Below are positions 33,440-46,480 of a stretch of DNA of 64,000 nt, in pieces (position 1 is the first letter of the stretch; each line of letters opens with the position of its first letter). A program made the position numbers and the translations under genes. The notes under the pieces were generated by a model. It did not search any database. It had not been told where the DNA came from and saw nothing but the letters and a program-made list of their open reading frames with translations. This DNA comes from Moringa oleifera (Eukaryota; Streptophyta; Magnoliopsida; Brassicales; Moringaceae). The DNA lies in the NCBI GenBank assembly GCA_021397835.1, contig JAJFZO010000168.1:248001-312000 (forward strand). The letters are read 5' to 3'.

Positions 33440-36400
33440 CTCATGCCAAGAATCTAATTATGATGGGAATTTCTTTTGATAAATATCAAATCCAAGCAGT
33501 GCTTGAACTTACTAAAAGAGGTTTTGATAACATACTAGTTGGATTACTTGTAATACCAATTTTTCTTAACTGAAATATCACTATAAGAAATAATATTACA
33601 AACAAAGTGATACTTCACATCAATGTGTTTCGTCCTTTCATGAAAAGTTTGATCTTTGGTTAAATGAATGGAACATTGGCTATCACAATGGATGATAATT
33701 ACTTTATGATCCAAATTGAACTAAGTGAACAAGCCTCTCAACCAAATGACTTCTTTAATAGCCCCAACAACTACCACCTACTTTACCTCCCTAATGGATA
33801 ATACCATTGTAAAGTAGCTTTAAAATAATAGCAATATCACTAAGAGTAAATACATAGCCAATAATTGGTCTCTATTTAATGAAATCACCTACATAGGTTG
33901 AATCAACATAAGCTACCAAATATTCCTTTCTCCTTCCAAATTCCAAACAAGAATCAATAGTACCCCATATATATCTTAAAATCTATTTCTCTCTTGAGAT
34001 TAGACATATATCTATTGACAATACTGATTACATGTATAATATCAAGACAAGTACAAACTATAACATATATAAGACTGCCAATAATAATGGAGTATGGAAC
34101 ATGTGGTCATGTACTTAATATTATTCTCTAACTGAGGTGATATATCAGCTAAAAACCTAAAATAGGCAATAAATTAAGTACTTACAAGTTTAGCATTTTT
34201 CATGCAAAACACTCAAAAATCTTTTCAACGAAACTTTTCTAAGGTAAAGTTTTCTTATAACTCTTTCTCTTTGAATCTCCATGCCTAGAATTTTCTTAGC
34301 TACTCCTAAATTTTTCATTTTAAATTCACCATTCAATATTGATATTAATTTGTTGATCTCAAACATATCCTTGGCTGGAATTAACATATCATCAGCATAC
34401 AATAACAGATACATAAAAGAGCAACCTTTAAGTTTTTTAAAATATACACGGTTATCATACTGGCTCCTAAAATAGCTGTGGCCAACCACAAAAGAATCAA
34501 ATTGCTTGTACCACTATCAAGTATATAGTTTTGGACCACATGATGATTTCTTCAACAAATAAACATGATCTTTCTTCCCTTTAATCTTAAAACCTTCAGG
34601 TTGTGACATATAAATTATCTACTCAAGCTCTCTATGCAAGAAGGTAATCTTCACATTTAGTTGTTCTAACATCAAATTAAGCATAGTAATCAAAGCTAGC
34701 AAGGCACAAAATAACTATGTTGGGCAACAAGTGAAAGTACATAAAGACAACTCCATATACTTCGTTGTAGCCTTTTACAAACAATCATGGCTCCTACATG
34801 GCATCTTTAACACCTAAAATGCCTTCTTTCTTTTAAAAGACCCACCAGCATCCAAGAATTTTCTTGTCTTTAAGCGGTTTGACTAAATCCTAAGTTATAT
34901 TCTTATGAAGGGTTTTCACCTCATCTTGCATAGCCACTAACCACTTAACAAAATCATCATCAGTAATAACCTTTATATGTGTTAAAGGATTACCAATTGT
35001 ATTATGTCTTCCACCACAACTAGTGTAAATGAGACATAATTTGCTAGTCTTTAAGACCCTATCTACTTTTTTAGTGGCTTTTGTCTAGCAATAGATTCTT
35101 CTACTTCACTTTGAAGTGTTTCCTCTTCTTCAATAGGCATCTGAACTAGGTTTTATGGAAAGGGTTCATTCTGTACCTCAAACTTTACCTACTTCGAAGA
35201 ACTCATAGCATTTGTATCAAAAGTAATAGAAGTCTCGTTTTTGTTAAATGCTTCTTTTCTGGCATGTAACATGGTAGATTCATCAAACACAACATCTCCA
35301 CTAATTATTAATTTTGAAGACTTTGGATTAGGGCACCATAATCTATATCCTTTTACACTAGAAGGACAACGAATAAACATGCACCTTTTAGATCGTGGCT
35401 CTAATTTTCCATCATTAACATTTGCATAAGCCGGACATCTAAATACCTTTAAGTTAGATTTGTCATGGTCTACCAAACTATACCTCCTCTAAAGTCTTTA
35501 TGCCAACTGGTATGGATGGAGAAAGATTCACTAAATGATAAGCTATAGAAGTTGCTTTTGCTCAAAAGCCTTTAGATAGGTCACAATTTGATAACATATA
35601 ACAAAATTTCTCAAAAAGCATTCTATTCATATGCTTTATTATACTATTTTGTTGTGGTGTGCCTCTGACTATAAAGACGCATAACACCTTCATCTTTACA
35701 AAATTTGTTGAAATCACCATTATAAAAGTCTAATCCATTATCAATGTGAAGGCAATTAATTTTTTTTTACCAGTTTGCTTTACTAGCAAGGCCTTCCACT
35801 GCTTAAAAATGGTAGACATCATTTTTATACTTCAAAAAATGAACTCATACTTGCTTAGAGTGGTGATAAATAAAGGTAAGCATGTATTGAGCATCACCTC
35901 TTGAAGAAATACATACTAGTACTTAAAGATCTAAATGAATATAATCTATCGTACCTTTGGTTTTATGAATTACAGTATTGAAATTGACTCTTTTGACTTT
36001 TTGAAAGTGCAATGCTCACAGAAATCTAACTTTAATATACTTTGTCAACCCAAAAAGCCTTTTCGACTTAACTTTGAAGACCTTTTTCTCTCATATGTCC
36101 CAACCTCAGATGCGATAATCTAGTGACATCTGAGTCTGACAAGGAAAATGTGGATATAGTTGCTACACTTACAATTGTAGAGCCTTTTAAAACATATACT
36201 TTGCTTATCTTTTTAGCCTTTATCATGATTAAAAAACCTTCAGTAACCTTCAAAACTCCACCTCCACTAGTAAATTTGTAGCCATTCAAATCCAAAGAAC
36301 TTGAAAAGATAAGATTTCTCTTCAAGTCTAGAATATGTCGAACATTCATTAAAGTTTTAACTATTCCATCAGATATCTTAATTTTAATTACTCCTATTTT

Positions 36401-37376
36401 AGTAATTTTGTGATCATGGTTGTTTGCCATCAATAAACTCCATTTTTCACTGATTTATATGTAGAGAAATGATCTCTATTGGGTTACATATGGAGTGAGG
36501 AAACTGTATCTAGAATCCATTCATTTCAGCTTTGGCTCTATCATCACAGACCGAGGATAGATCACACTGCTCTTGATTTTGGACAACATTGACTTCAGTG
36601 GGTTCCTCTCTTTTTTTTTAATCTTTATGTTATTACTTATTCTTCAACATCCTGACATCTCTTTTTGTCTACACTTTTGTCAAGACTTTGATTTTTGGAT
36701 TGCAGACCTTATCCATAGTCTTTCCTCTAACGAGTAGACCTTTTACTAGGTTGTTACTGCATCGTAGTCCAAGCTCCTTATTCACAAAATCCTTTCAAAA
36801 TAGAGTTGCTTTACGTCTTTTAACTTTAAAATTTGCTGACCATAAATTAAAGTATCTCTAATGTACTTGCAGGATAGAGGTAATTGTTGAAGCAACATAA
36901 AAGCTTAATATTCATCATTAGAAAAACTAATTTTCATATTTTCTAAATCCATGATGATGTGGAGAATTCATCAATATGACATTTGATAAATGCACCTTTG
37001 GCCATTTAAGCGTGTATAGTCGATGCTTTTCTACCAACTTGGTGGTGAAATTCTTTGTAACATACAAAGATTCAAGCTTGTCCCATAAATCTTTAGTAGT
37101 CTTTTCTTGTATGACTTCTTGCATTATTTCATTAACAAGCATAACTAAATGAAAGTAGGGGCCTATCATCCATCTCCTCCTTTTTCACCTTATCCATAGT
37201 ACTAGGTAATTTATCCTTGCATAGTAATGCTTAATGCTAATCATTTTGAATTAAAAGTTGTATGCATCTTGGCTTGCCAAATGGTGAACTCACATTGCAA
37301 TCAAATTTCTCAATATCAAAATTTTCTTCATCATGGAAAATCCCAAATAAACATATACCACCCTCTAAAACTAGTT
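33440..37376 (-). pseudogene. Ty1/copia (Tork/TNT1-like) gag-pol, degraded, minus strand
   Basis: From right to left: gag about 37340-36900 (DIEKFD near 37320, STMDKVKKEEMDDRP near 37200, then QEKTTKDLWDKLESLYVTKN near 37100-37045); protease/gag-pre-integrase 36433-36068 (NVRHILDLKRNLIFSSSLD, LSHLRLGHMREKGLQ); integrase about 36060-35200 (FDFCEHCTF-like zinc end, DNGLDFYNGDFNKFCKDEG near 35740-35690, KVFRCPAYANVNDGKLEPRS); RT about 34950-34190 with the intact box LLLYADDMLIPAK near 34400 and MKNLGVAKKILGMEIQRE; RNase H about 33960-33450 (AYVDSTYVGD, CDSQCSIHLTKDQTFHERTK, SKFKHCLDLI). Multiple stops separate the blocks. Confidence 0.87.
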
Positions 37377-37936
37377 TGTTAGGAATTTAGTTGTGGAAGG
37401 ATATTTATTTAGGAATAAATGGATGATAAACTAAAGAAATAAATAAAATAGTAGAGAAACAAAATTTTACATGGTTGCATCCATGGGCAAAGATGATCAA
37501 AGAAATTTTATTAAAGATGGAGATATTACAAGTCTAATGAATTTCTTTAAAAAAACCTTAGCCCGCAGATACACTTAAGTAACCTCACTAATGATCACAA
37601 AACAAGCTCACAAAGGAACTCATTTGATGTTTATTTTACTACACTTTACTTTTTTTCCTAAAAAAATATGCAGATGATGGCTTTGTATATGTAAGGTCAT
37701 CTTAACAAAATTTAATGAGAAAAAAGCCATGTTTCTTACTCCAAAACCATTCAATTACATAGTTAAATGTGGGCCACACAATAACGTTTGTGCTTTTAGA
37801 CATCATTCTCAACAAATATGCTTAAGCTTTAAGAAAATTCAAGACATATCATCAAATATGCTTAAATTGTAAGAAAATTCAAGACATATCATCAAATATG
37901 ATTAAGCTTCAAGAAAATTCAAGACATACATCAACA
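37377..37936 (-). repeat. 5' LTR of the minus-strand copia
   Basis: 560 bp with TGTT..AACA ends in both directions. It lies immediately upstream (minus sense) of gag, with a PBS-like TGGTATATG about 15 bp inside (near 37352-37362). It matches the solo LTR at 5632-6206. The corresponding 3' LTR is missing. Confidence 0.78.
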
Positions 37937-38350
37937 AAATAAAACAGGTAAGTTGCTCTATCATCTCTTCTTGTTCATTGGAGCCCCATGATTTGAGTTT
38001 GTAATGAAAGTCTTATTGGAACATCTTCTCTTACCATGATTCAAATTTTGTGATTAGGATAGAAAATCACTCAACTTCATGTTTATGTCTAAAACTCCTC
38101 ACGTGTTTCACTCAATATTACAATCATACATTACCTCATGCTCTTACCAATATGATGTGTCTAAAAAAGAATAATTTAATCATAATTAGAATCAGAAAAT
38201 TTTCAAGGAAACAATTGTTCAAACAAAATATCAAAAAGAAAAGACTAGTGATTGTTTGTTTGGTGAGAAAAAAAATTCACCATAAATATATAAGAAGAAA
38301 TTACTTTATTTCACCACACTCTAAAATAGAAAAAGGAGAGTGTGATAAGA
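37937..38350 (-). pseudogene. Second copy of the gypsy LTR end, PBS and gag start
   Basis: Read on the minus strand this follows 4690-5160 closely: ACACATCATATTGGTA, TGTAATATTGAGTGAAACA, a TCATGGT-containing leader, then AGAGATGATAGAGCAACTTA as the start of gag. The gag stops where the copia LTR begins, so copia probably inserted into this gypsy copy. The PBS (about 38137-38150, minus) is diverged. Confidence 0.65.
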
Positions 38351-39286
38351 ACATTTTATAATTTGCCACTAGATAATGAACTGCTCAAATAGAAATTGGG
38401 GTAAAACATATGCAAAATGCCCTTTCTACATGATGATCTTCATAAACTACTCAATAAAGCCTTCCTTCATAACTTAAACAGGTTACAGTGCAAAAAGATA
38501 GATAAACAAACAAAGAAAACAAAAAATTAGATCCAGAGCATTGACAAGTGACATTCATAACTAAATAGGCTATAAAAATATAGCCTTAACCTAGGAAATA
38601 ACATAAATGGTCATAAAAGCTCAAACTACTAGAAGCTAGAAACAAATTAAAAATAAGAGTTATATTTACTCAAATCCATGTAGGCTTATTCACTCTTAAT
38701 CTTCTAAATGAGCAATGTGATCGATATGGGTTTTAATTTGATTGGTTTATTCTCTAGACTATTCGAAGAGGTTCTGTATCCTCTTTAAGAAGCAATTCAA
38801 ATTTTTTCTTAAAGCTTTTTGACCTTTGAACGAGTAATTTATCTAAAATTGAAACCTATATAATCGTTTATAATCTTTATATCTTTAATTGTAACATCAA
38901 AATCTCTTCAAGATACAAATCAACGAAAATATTTTTTTTACTAATACAACAACGTCCTTATTTGCTTAAAATTTTGAAGGAAAGAAAAACAAGAAGATCA
39001 CAGTTCATAATTAATAGTAGCTCTATTATATAAAAGTGATGCTCTTAATTTTTATCTTAATTACTTCTTACTCTAAAACTTTCATATGTTACTAAATGAT
39101 TTGATTTCAATATTAAGACTTTTTCATAAGTTTTATAACCTAAATTAAAAGAATCTTTCTTAAAACTAGTTCGACTAGACTTTCTTGCCTATGCCGTAAA
39201 TCAAACTTTAAACTGTAGTTTTAAACCAAAACAAACTCTCCGTTCAATACATGTCAAAAGTTGTTCAAGAAAAATTAGGGATACCT
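38351..39286. other. No recognisable gene or element
   Basis: A+T-rich DNA without motifs I can name; short plus-strand open frames near 38.1-38.4 kb are antisense to the gypsy LTR. Confidence 0.45.
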
Positions 39287-39683
39287 TAATACAAGAAAAA
39301 TGAGCTTTTGTGACAGTTATGAAAAACGTCATAGGATCTTTATAAACAAACATCTTTCCTTTAATTATCATTGAATCAGGACCTATAGCCTAAATCAAGA
39401 CATTTTACAATGGAGAATCATATCATTAGACCAAACAACTTTTCTTTATCATCAAAGAACTTTAATATTATAATAAATAACAAATTAATTAATTATATTA
39501 TTATAATAATAAATTTTATGATGATTTTGAAAAACCATCATAAAGTTACAACAGTTTCACAAGAACTGTTATAAATAAAAAAAATTAAAATTAATAATGA
39601 TTTTTGAAAACCATTGTAATTTTATGATGGTTTTTGAAAACCATTACAAAAAAGTATTATTGATTGTGATTTTTCTTGTAGTG
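39287..39683. mobile_element. CACTA-like MITE, about 397 bp
   Basis: The right end reads GTGATTTTTCTTGTAGTG, the reverse complement of CACTACAAGAAAAATCAC; the left end is the decayed TAATACAAGAAAAATGAG. The interior contains palindromes such as TTATGATGGTTTTTG and its complement, repeated at 39515-39545 and 39615-39640. No coding capacity. Matching target-site duplications were not seen. Confidence 0.68.
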
Positions 39684-40449
39684 TATGGGTAAACTGAGGT
39701 TTTCAAAAATGTTTTTCAATATAAGAAAGATAAAATAATTTAGAAAGAGAAAATAATAAAAGAAAAGAAGAATTGAAGTTGCTTCCCATACTTTTCATAT
39801 CCTAATATCATTTTTCTCGTATGTACAAGTTATTCTTTGATATCTCTTAAAAATTTCAAAACCCTTCATTTCTCCACCTTTAATGAGTTTAGTTCCTTTT
39901 AGACTTCTTCTTTCTTTACTCACCTTTGCTTTTCTCCCTCTCTCTTTGCTTTTGCATCATACTTGTATACTTTTCGTTATTTGCATATAAACCCAACTCT
40001 TCTCTCATTAAGTTCCTTTTTGTTTGGGAGAGTTTTCTATTCTCATAAAGCTGTAAGGCTTAATGAGACATAAGTTTTCTTCTATCTTGGCCAACTTTAA
40101 GGTCCTAAAATTTAGTACTAATTACTTATGAGATTTTGTAACTAATTTAAGTAACAATAAGAATATCCTAGCTTAGTCTCTCCTAGGGTTTTCTTAGTAA
40201 GAGTAGAGTGCCTTCTTAAGATCTTTTAGGTGTGGCTACACCTTGATATTTCAATTCAAATGTCATCTTTCTAAACTCTAGTTTGTAAGGGTGATATTAT
40301 TTCTTTGATAAGTGTCTAGATTAGGTTTCTTAGGATAGAGGATAGACTAAAAAAAACTATAGAATAACTTAAAGCTTATGGTAAACTCCCTTAAGATAGG
40401 TCAAACATATCTAATCAGGAAGGTTTTGCAAAATATAATGATTAATACT
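39684..40449. other. No recognisable gene; region upstream of LINE 2
   Basis: A+T-rich with pyrimidine-rich parts near 39900-40000. It may include the 5' untranslated part of the following LINE; nothing decisive. Confidence 0.4.
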
Positions 40450-40459
40450 TAAACAAAGA

Positions 40460-41110
40460 AGATGGTTCTAATGGAAGCATGGAAATTAGCAGCTAGATTC
40501 ACAATAAGTGAGGTAAATAAAGGCTCTTTGTTTTTTGATTTTTATATCTGAAAAATAAAGCAAAAGTCTTGATGAGGCAACCTTGGTCATCATTGGTTGT
40601 CTTCAAGGAGTTTGATGGTACCTCTAATTTTAATCAACTCTCCCTAGACTAGTGTCCACTGTGGATACAGATCCACAGCCTCCCATAGTGTGTATGAATG
40701 TGAAGATTGGAGCTGTGTTAGGGGAAACAATTGGCAACGTGGAGTAAGTGAAGGCTTGAGATGATAAGATGGCTTTTAGAAAATGGCTGAGAGTGTGAGT
40801 GCCAGTAAACATTACAAAGCCTTTGCATAGTAGTCACCTAGTTTGAACAATCCCAGTCTTTTTTCATTACGAATGTTTACGAGACTTTTATTGTACATGT
40901 GGCATGGTGGATCATTAAGAACAAGATTGTCAAAATGGTCTTCTACTGAATCTAGGTATGTTCAAAAGGAATATGGTCCTTGGATTCAAACAAAAAGTAC
41001 TTCGCTGACTGCTACAGGGATAGATCAACAGCATTTACATCAATCCAATATGTCAGATCCTACACTGATAGCCTAGGGAGACATAATGTAAAGAGACTTA
41101 GTTTTGAAAC
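40460..41110 (+). pseudogene. LINE ORF1 (DUF4283 and CCHC zinc knuckle), degraded
   Basis: Frames read WKLAARFTISEVNKGSLFF (about 40480-40540), KVLMRQPWSS, then PLWIQIHSLP and VCMNVKIGAVLGETIGNVE (about 40660-40750), then FRKWLRV and ITKPLH, and finally HYECLRDFYCTCGMVDH followed by EQDC (about 40865-40935). This is the DUF4283 RNA-binding domain followed by the zf-CCHC_4 knuckle of plant L1 ORF1 proteins, which coat the LINE RNA. The first cysteine of the knuckle is shifted and stops are present. Remaining ORF1 tail to about 41700 is unrecognisable apart from basic segments. Confidence 0.75.
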
Positions 41111-41699
41111 TTTTACTTGTCAATAGGTTAGTGGTTAAAAAAATGGCAAGTCCAGAGAATTCCTAAAGGAGGATCTACCCTATATCCCATAAATTATGGA
41201 GCCAATTTCACCTCATGCAATGTATGGGCATGCTACATTCCATAATGGGGATATTAAAGAGCGAATGGTGAAAAAAATGGGACACGTCATCGAAATGCAT
41301 GGAAGTGCCACTAGCCAAGTCACTTAAATAAGCCTACTAATGCTAACCCAATCAATGTGTCAAAAATTGGTTGCCTCCATGCCACATCATAAGCTCAACC
41401 AAAACTAATAGAAACAATGTGGAAAAGGCTCGCTCAAGGGAACCATGCCACCTCTACTGAGCAATACCCTAATAGCCTAGATAAGAAAAGAACAAGATAT
41501 GAGAATACTGAATATAAGGACATGTTGGAAGTGAGTTTAATAAAAACTTGTATAGGTATGATGAAGGAAACTATGAGATCCTTTGTAAGATCAGTGGAGG
41601 TTGGTCCCCACCAACTTCGTCGAACACCATAAGTTACCTTATTTGGAATTACTAAAGTCTTAGGGTCCCTCAAACAGTTCGAAAACTAACTAAAATGGT

Positions 41700-43959
41700 A
41701 AGAACAATATATCCCCATCTGATATTCCTCTGTGAAACAAAGAGAAAGAGAAGTGAAATGTAATGGGTGTGACTTAAGCTTGGTTTTATTGATTACTTTG
41801 TGCTTGAAGGTGAAGGTAGATGATGATGGCTTGCTTTTCTTTGGCAAGAGAGCATAACAATATGTATTAAATCTTACTCTTACAATGACATTGATGCATG
41901 GATTTTGGATGCTAATTCAGCCCCTTGACATCGAGTTATAGGTTTTTATGAAAATTCCAAAATCTAAGATCGCATGGAGCCTTGGAATCTATTAAGATAA
42001 ATGCATTCACAATCAAATCTCTCATGGCTTTATGCTGATGACTATAATGAGTTCATATCTAAGGAAGAGAAGGTGCGAGTATTTTTAAACAAAGAGGTCA
42101 AATGTTATAGTTCAATGAAGCCATAGTAGATATTAGATTAATCGACATACCTGTAATAGAATTGAAGCTTACCTAGTTTCATTGAAAATATGTGAACATT
42201 ATGCCCTGGACGTGAACATGTCATTAAGGATTGCTTAGGTAGTAAAGTGGTATGATCTTGGGCTTAGGTAAAGCAAAAAAATAGAAGATTATGGCAAAGC
42301 TTTATCATATTAGATTAAAGAAGCCTTTTGCAATATCCATTTCAAACCAAGCAACAACAAGCTTAGGTATCAAAATCTATGGTTGACAAAGAGTAAGGCA
42401 TAATAAGTACTGATGTTGAAGCATGCCAGTAGAGGTTTAGTGGCCTCCTCTACAAGGAAGAGGTTATATGGCATTAATGATTTGGATGTGCTTCGCTTTA
42501 TGAAGTTGATTGAAACACTTGGTTATTTCATTCAGTGGCCTCAGTGAAGAAGAAAAAATAGGATATTAATGATATTGGATATTAATAAGAACTAAGTGAT
42601 ATAAGATGAAAAAATTGGAGAGGCTTTCGTAGGATATCTATTTTGCCTCTTGTCCAACAAGTATCGACCGAGTGTGCTAAGCAATAATAAGCAAATAACC
42701 TAGTTTTATAAGGCATATGCTGGATAAGATATATATAGCAGAAGAGATAACCAAAGTTCTCTGTCAAATGGATCCTCATAATGCAACATAATCAGGCGGC
42801 TTAAATGCAAGGTTTTTATCAAAGATATTGGAATGTTATTGGCCCCAACATTACATCTACAGTCTAGAGTTCTTGAACCATGGAAGACCTTTGGCTGATA
42901 TCCATAAAACAATATGTGCTTCATCGCAAAAGTGAAGGATCTATTGTTAGCCAAAGAGTTTTGCCCCATTAGCCTTACTGTGGTACACAAGCTTATAGCC
43001 AAGGTCTTGGAAAATGATCTGCAACTTGTATTACCGATGAAAATCTATAAGAATAAATCCACATTCTTAAAAGGTCACTTAATTTTTGACAATGCATTGG
43101 TCACCCATGAAATTATCCATATAATGCAAAGAAAGATGCATGGAATACATCACAGAATAGCTTTAAAACTTGACATGGGAAAAGTTTACGATCAAGTAAA
43201 GTGGTCATATTAAAAGTAGTCATGAAAACAATTGTATGCACTAATAAATGGGTATGAATAGTGATGGAATGTTTACGATCTGTCTCCTACTCATTGTTGC
43301 TCAACAACCAACCTAATGGCATCTCATGCTACCTCGAGGCCTCTAGTAAGGAGATTCGTTATCACCTTACCCATTTCTTTTTTATGCAAGAGTTTATTAC
43401 CATTATTAGGTAAGCAAAAAGTGTCAGAAGAATTAAAAGTGTGGCTATAGCTCATTAGGGTCCAAAAGTGTCTAATATGTTCTTTGCAAATGATAGTATA
43501 CTCTTTTCTTTAGCGTTTTCAATAGATTGTGCAACAGTTATGCATATTCTCAGAGTGTTTGGGTTAATATCGGGTCCACAAGTTAAATGGGATAAATCTA
43601 ACATATTGTTTAGTTCAAACGTGAATGAGGCCAAGAGAAATGAGCTCAAAAACTATCTTGGGGTAACCAAATCTCTCACAAATGATCCACACATGGGTTC
43701 CTTATTACTCATGAGTAGATCAAAGAAGAGGAAATTTGTCAAACTCAAAGATCGATTACGAACAAGATTGTAGACATGACATGGCAAGTTCCTCTCTTAA
43801 GTGGGTAAAGGAATTTTATCACAAGTAGTTGCTTAAGTTATCTCGACATATGTCATGAGTTGTTATGTACCACCTAAATTTTTTTACATGAATTTCACAT
43901 GGAGGAAGTCAGATGTTGGTGGGTTGATTAAGGCATAATCAGAAAGATCCACTGGAAAG
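41700..43959 (+). pseudogene. LINE ORF2 (endonuclease and reverse transcriptase), degraded
   Basis: An endonuclease landmark ADDYNEFISKEEKVR is visible at about 42035-42082. The RT begins EEITKVLCQMDPHNAT near 42740-42790 and LEFLNHGRPLADIHKTI near 42860-42910, then CPISLTVVHKLIAKVLENDL (42962-43020), STFLKGHLIFDNALVTHEII (about 43055-43125) and HRIALKLDMGKVYDQVKWSY (43154-43212). The polymerase box is FANDSILF instead of FADD (about 43486-43510), followed by GPQVKWDKSNILFSSN and LLLMSRSKKRKFVKLKDRL. It ends at a copia LTR at 43960 and resumes at about 46040. Confidence 0.87.
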
Positions 43960-44277
43960 TGTTATTATTATTATTATTTTTTACGTGGACTTATTGGATT
44001 TTTGAAAAAAAAAAAAAAGAGGAAGAATAAGAGATATAACTCTTGAAATTTGAAATTGCTTTGAATGACATACAAATGCTTACTTTATTAAATTGATAAA
44101 GGTCTTATTTATTGGAGAAAATAAACAATCAAATCTAAAATTATACTTATCTAGATATCCTAAAATCTGAATTCAAAATTTAAACTAAAAGATTATTCTT
44201 ATCCAACTACCTAATAAAGTATAAGAATAGGTCTTCTTTGTAATAGATAAGGCAGCAAATAATGCATCTTGCTAACA
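43960..44277 (-). repeat. 3' LTR of copia 3
   Basis: 318 bp with TGTT..AACA ends. On the minus strand it follows the purine tract CAATAAGGAGGAG (44278-44290), the expected plus-strand primer site. The left edge abuts the interrupted LINE. No matching 5' LTR was found on the right. Confidence 0.8.
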
Positions 44278-44479
44278 CTCCTCCTTATTGTTTTTGCTGC
44301 ATGCAGCAACTTTTGAAAGTACCATTTTGGGATGTCATCATTTTTTATTTTTTGTTTGATGTAGATTTGACTGCATTTCTCCTTCTCTTTGTACTTCTCT
44401 TTGGAGTGTAAACTTGAAATGCTTTGATATTTTGCCTCCGTGATTGATGACCATATTCAAATAGAGCCTTTTATTGCAA

Positions 44480-45960
44480 AGTCTTTATTTGTGTTCTCAT
44501 TAATCCTTTAATATCTGTGTGAACTTATTGCAATTTTTGTTTAGCCTTCCAAGCTTTGTTTTGTTGAGAAGGAAGCTTGATTTTCTTTTCATATTGAAAA
44601 CTAGTATCTTTAAAAAGCTCTTCCTTCAATTCAGGTAAGTCTTCTTTGTGTACTATAGCTAGCTTCTCTTCTATCATGTTCAAGGTAAATTTCTTACTTT
44701 TCATTGGGACTTTAAACATCTTTTTGTCTTGTGCATCAGTAATCAAGTAATGATTGTCTTTAAATAGTACCCTATATCCTTTTTTCTTGAGCTAACCAAC
44801 ACTCAAAAGATTTTGATTAATTTCAAGAACATGTAAAATATTGGAGATTAATTTCAAACCTGTGCAACCTTTAATTGTCACTGTTCTTTTTCCTTTCTCT
44901 GTAAGATATGCTCCATTCCCAATTTTGACTTTAGAAATTGCAGTTTCATTAAGATCTTTAAAGAGTTCTTGATCATAAGTCATGTGGTTTGTATAACCAC
45001 TGTCTATAAGCCAACTTTTTTGGGGAGTTGTTGGTAGCAAAGCATGATGCCATAAACAATTCATCCTCCTGAGGTTGTTCAATAGCATTCTTAGCTTTTC
45101 TTTATTATTGTTGGGATTTGCAAATTTTCTCCACATGCCTTAACTGACCGCACTTGTGACATCTTGTATCTGACCTCCACCAATACTTGTTTTATGGATG
45201 ATCGATTTTTTTTTTTTTTTTTTTTTTTTGCAATAGGGACAAGGCGAAAAGACTTAACCATTTTTGTTGTTTCTATCACCATTGTTACTATGTGATTTGG
45301 CTTAAAAAGCACTTTCCATAAATCTTTCTTGCCTTATAAGCCTCCCTTGTTCTTGTGCCTATAGTGCATTCAACAGTTCTACCAAGGCAATACTTGATTT
45401 ATCTTTAGTGTTCTCCAAATATAAGATTGTAGCCTCAAATTTTTCAAGAATTATCACTAGATCTTTTGAACAATTATAAAATCAAAAAAATCAATACCAA
45501 GAAGTCTTACATTGTTTACTATACCGAAAAACCAATCGGAATAGTCTTTGATTGTTTCTGATTCTTTCATCTTTTGCATCTCAAATTCTCGGATCAAATT
45601 CAACACTTGCATTCATTTGATCCATTCATTCTCTTTGTATTCTTGCTTCAAAAAATCTCAAATTTCTTTAGCTGTTTTTAGTGTCATTATTTTGATAAAT
45701 ATGGTGGATGAGACAGCTAAAAACAATATTGCTCTTGCTTTTGATTTTCTTTATTTCCTCTCTTTTTGGATCTTGATTTGTGCATCTGTTGGATTGTTTG
45801 GCAATTCTGGAACTTCATATACTTGTTCAGCAACTTCTCACAAATTGTTTGCATCAAGGTAGGCTTCCATTCTAACAATATGCATCTGGTAGTTTGCTCC
45901 ATCAAACACCAAAAGTGCAATTGTTGTGAATGAATTTTCTAAATTCATTATGTGTGGATT
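44480..45960 (-). pseudogene. Copia 3 gag-protease-pre-integrase remnant, minus strand
   Basis: From right to left: gag from about 45950 (LVFDGANYQMHIVRMEAYLD, ELPNNPTDAQIKIQKER, VSSTIFIKIMTLKTAKEI, LNLIREFEMQKMKESETIKD), a CHKCGQLRHVEKIC zinc knuckle near 45150-45110, then 45136-44792 with the protease/pre-integrase stretch WLIDSGYTNHMTYDQELFKD (DSG active site), KVKIGNGAYL and HVLEINQNLLSVG, then 44746-44525 with FQYEKKIKLPSQQNKAWKAK. The rest of integrase, RT and RNase H is absent; the frame dissolves before the polypurine tract, so the element is internally deleted. A long A-run at about 45210-45231 breaks the linker before the knuckle. Confidence 0.87.
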
Positions 45961-46039
45961 TTGTTTTTAGCTGAAGGATGATTCTTGGCATTCTCCTCAC
46001 CTCGAACAAGTAATTGCATTAGGACATCTAGATTAATAA

Positions 46040-46480
46040 TACTTGTTGTTATTGTAAGGAACAACCAAAAAGTCTAACTCATGCCTTTTTCAAATGTAGG
46101 TTTAGTAAGGAGGTTTAGGAGGAGTTCCACTTTGGACTACACCAATCCTTTATTGGTAAACACTTGAATATTCAAGAATTGGATCAAATCCCAACTTGCA
46201 TGAAGGGTATGCATAAGTTAGAGGTGTTCATGATTCTATACAAGAGTATCTGGTTCAATAGAAATAAAGTCTACCATGATCATACATGCAAGCTATCGAA
46301 TGTTTTGGTTAAGGATGCAAAAAAAAAAAAAAAAAAAAGGTAACAGACTCCAATAAAAGGCTATCTCACACTACTCAAGTGGAGGATCAAATGAGGTGGT
46401 TATCACCTCGACAGGGCTTCGATAAACTTAATGTTAGTGCCACCTAAATTTAATGAGTTTTCACTAAGGCTAGCCAAACT
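46040..46480 (+). pseudogene. LINE 2 ORF2, 3' end after copia insertion
   Basis: Plus-strand frame reads SLTHAFFKCRFSKEV (46074-46120), then LHQSFIGKHLNIQELDQIPT and LEVFMILYKSIWFNRNKVYH (about 46220-46280), the zf-RVT end and linker of plant L1, then RWLSPRQGFDKLNV near 46395-46435, the start of the RNase H domain. This matches what is missing from the copy ending at 43959. A run of A near 46319-46338 interrupts it. The part between RT thumb and zf-RVT is lost. Confidence 0.75.

Noticed and set aside
40630..40812. Minus-strand open frame resembling a serine/threonine-rich peptide
   Set aside because: Antisense to the DUF4283 region of the LINE ORF1, which has clear family landmarks.
41434..41673. 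Minus-strand open frame of 79 codons
   Set aside because: Lies antisense in the decayed LINE ORF1 tail and shows no recognisable family.
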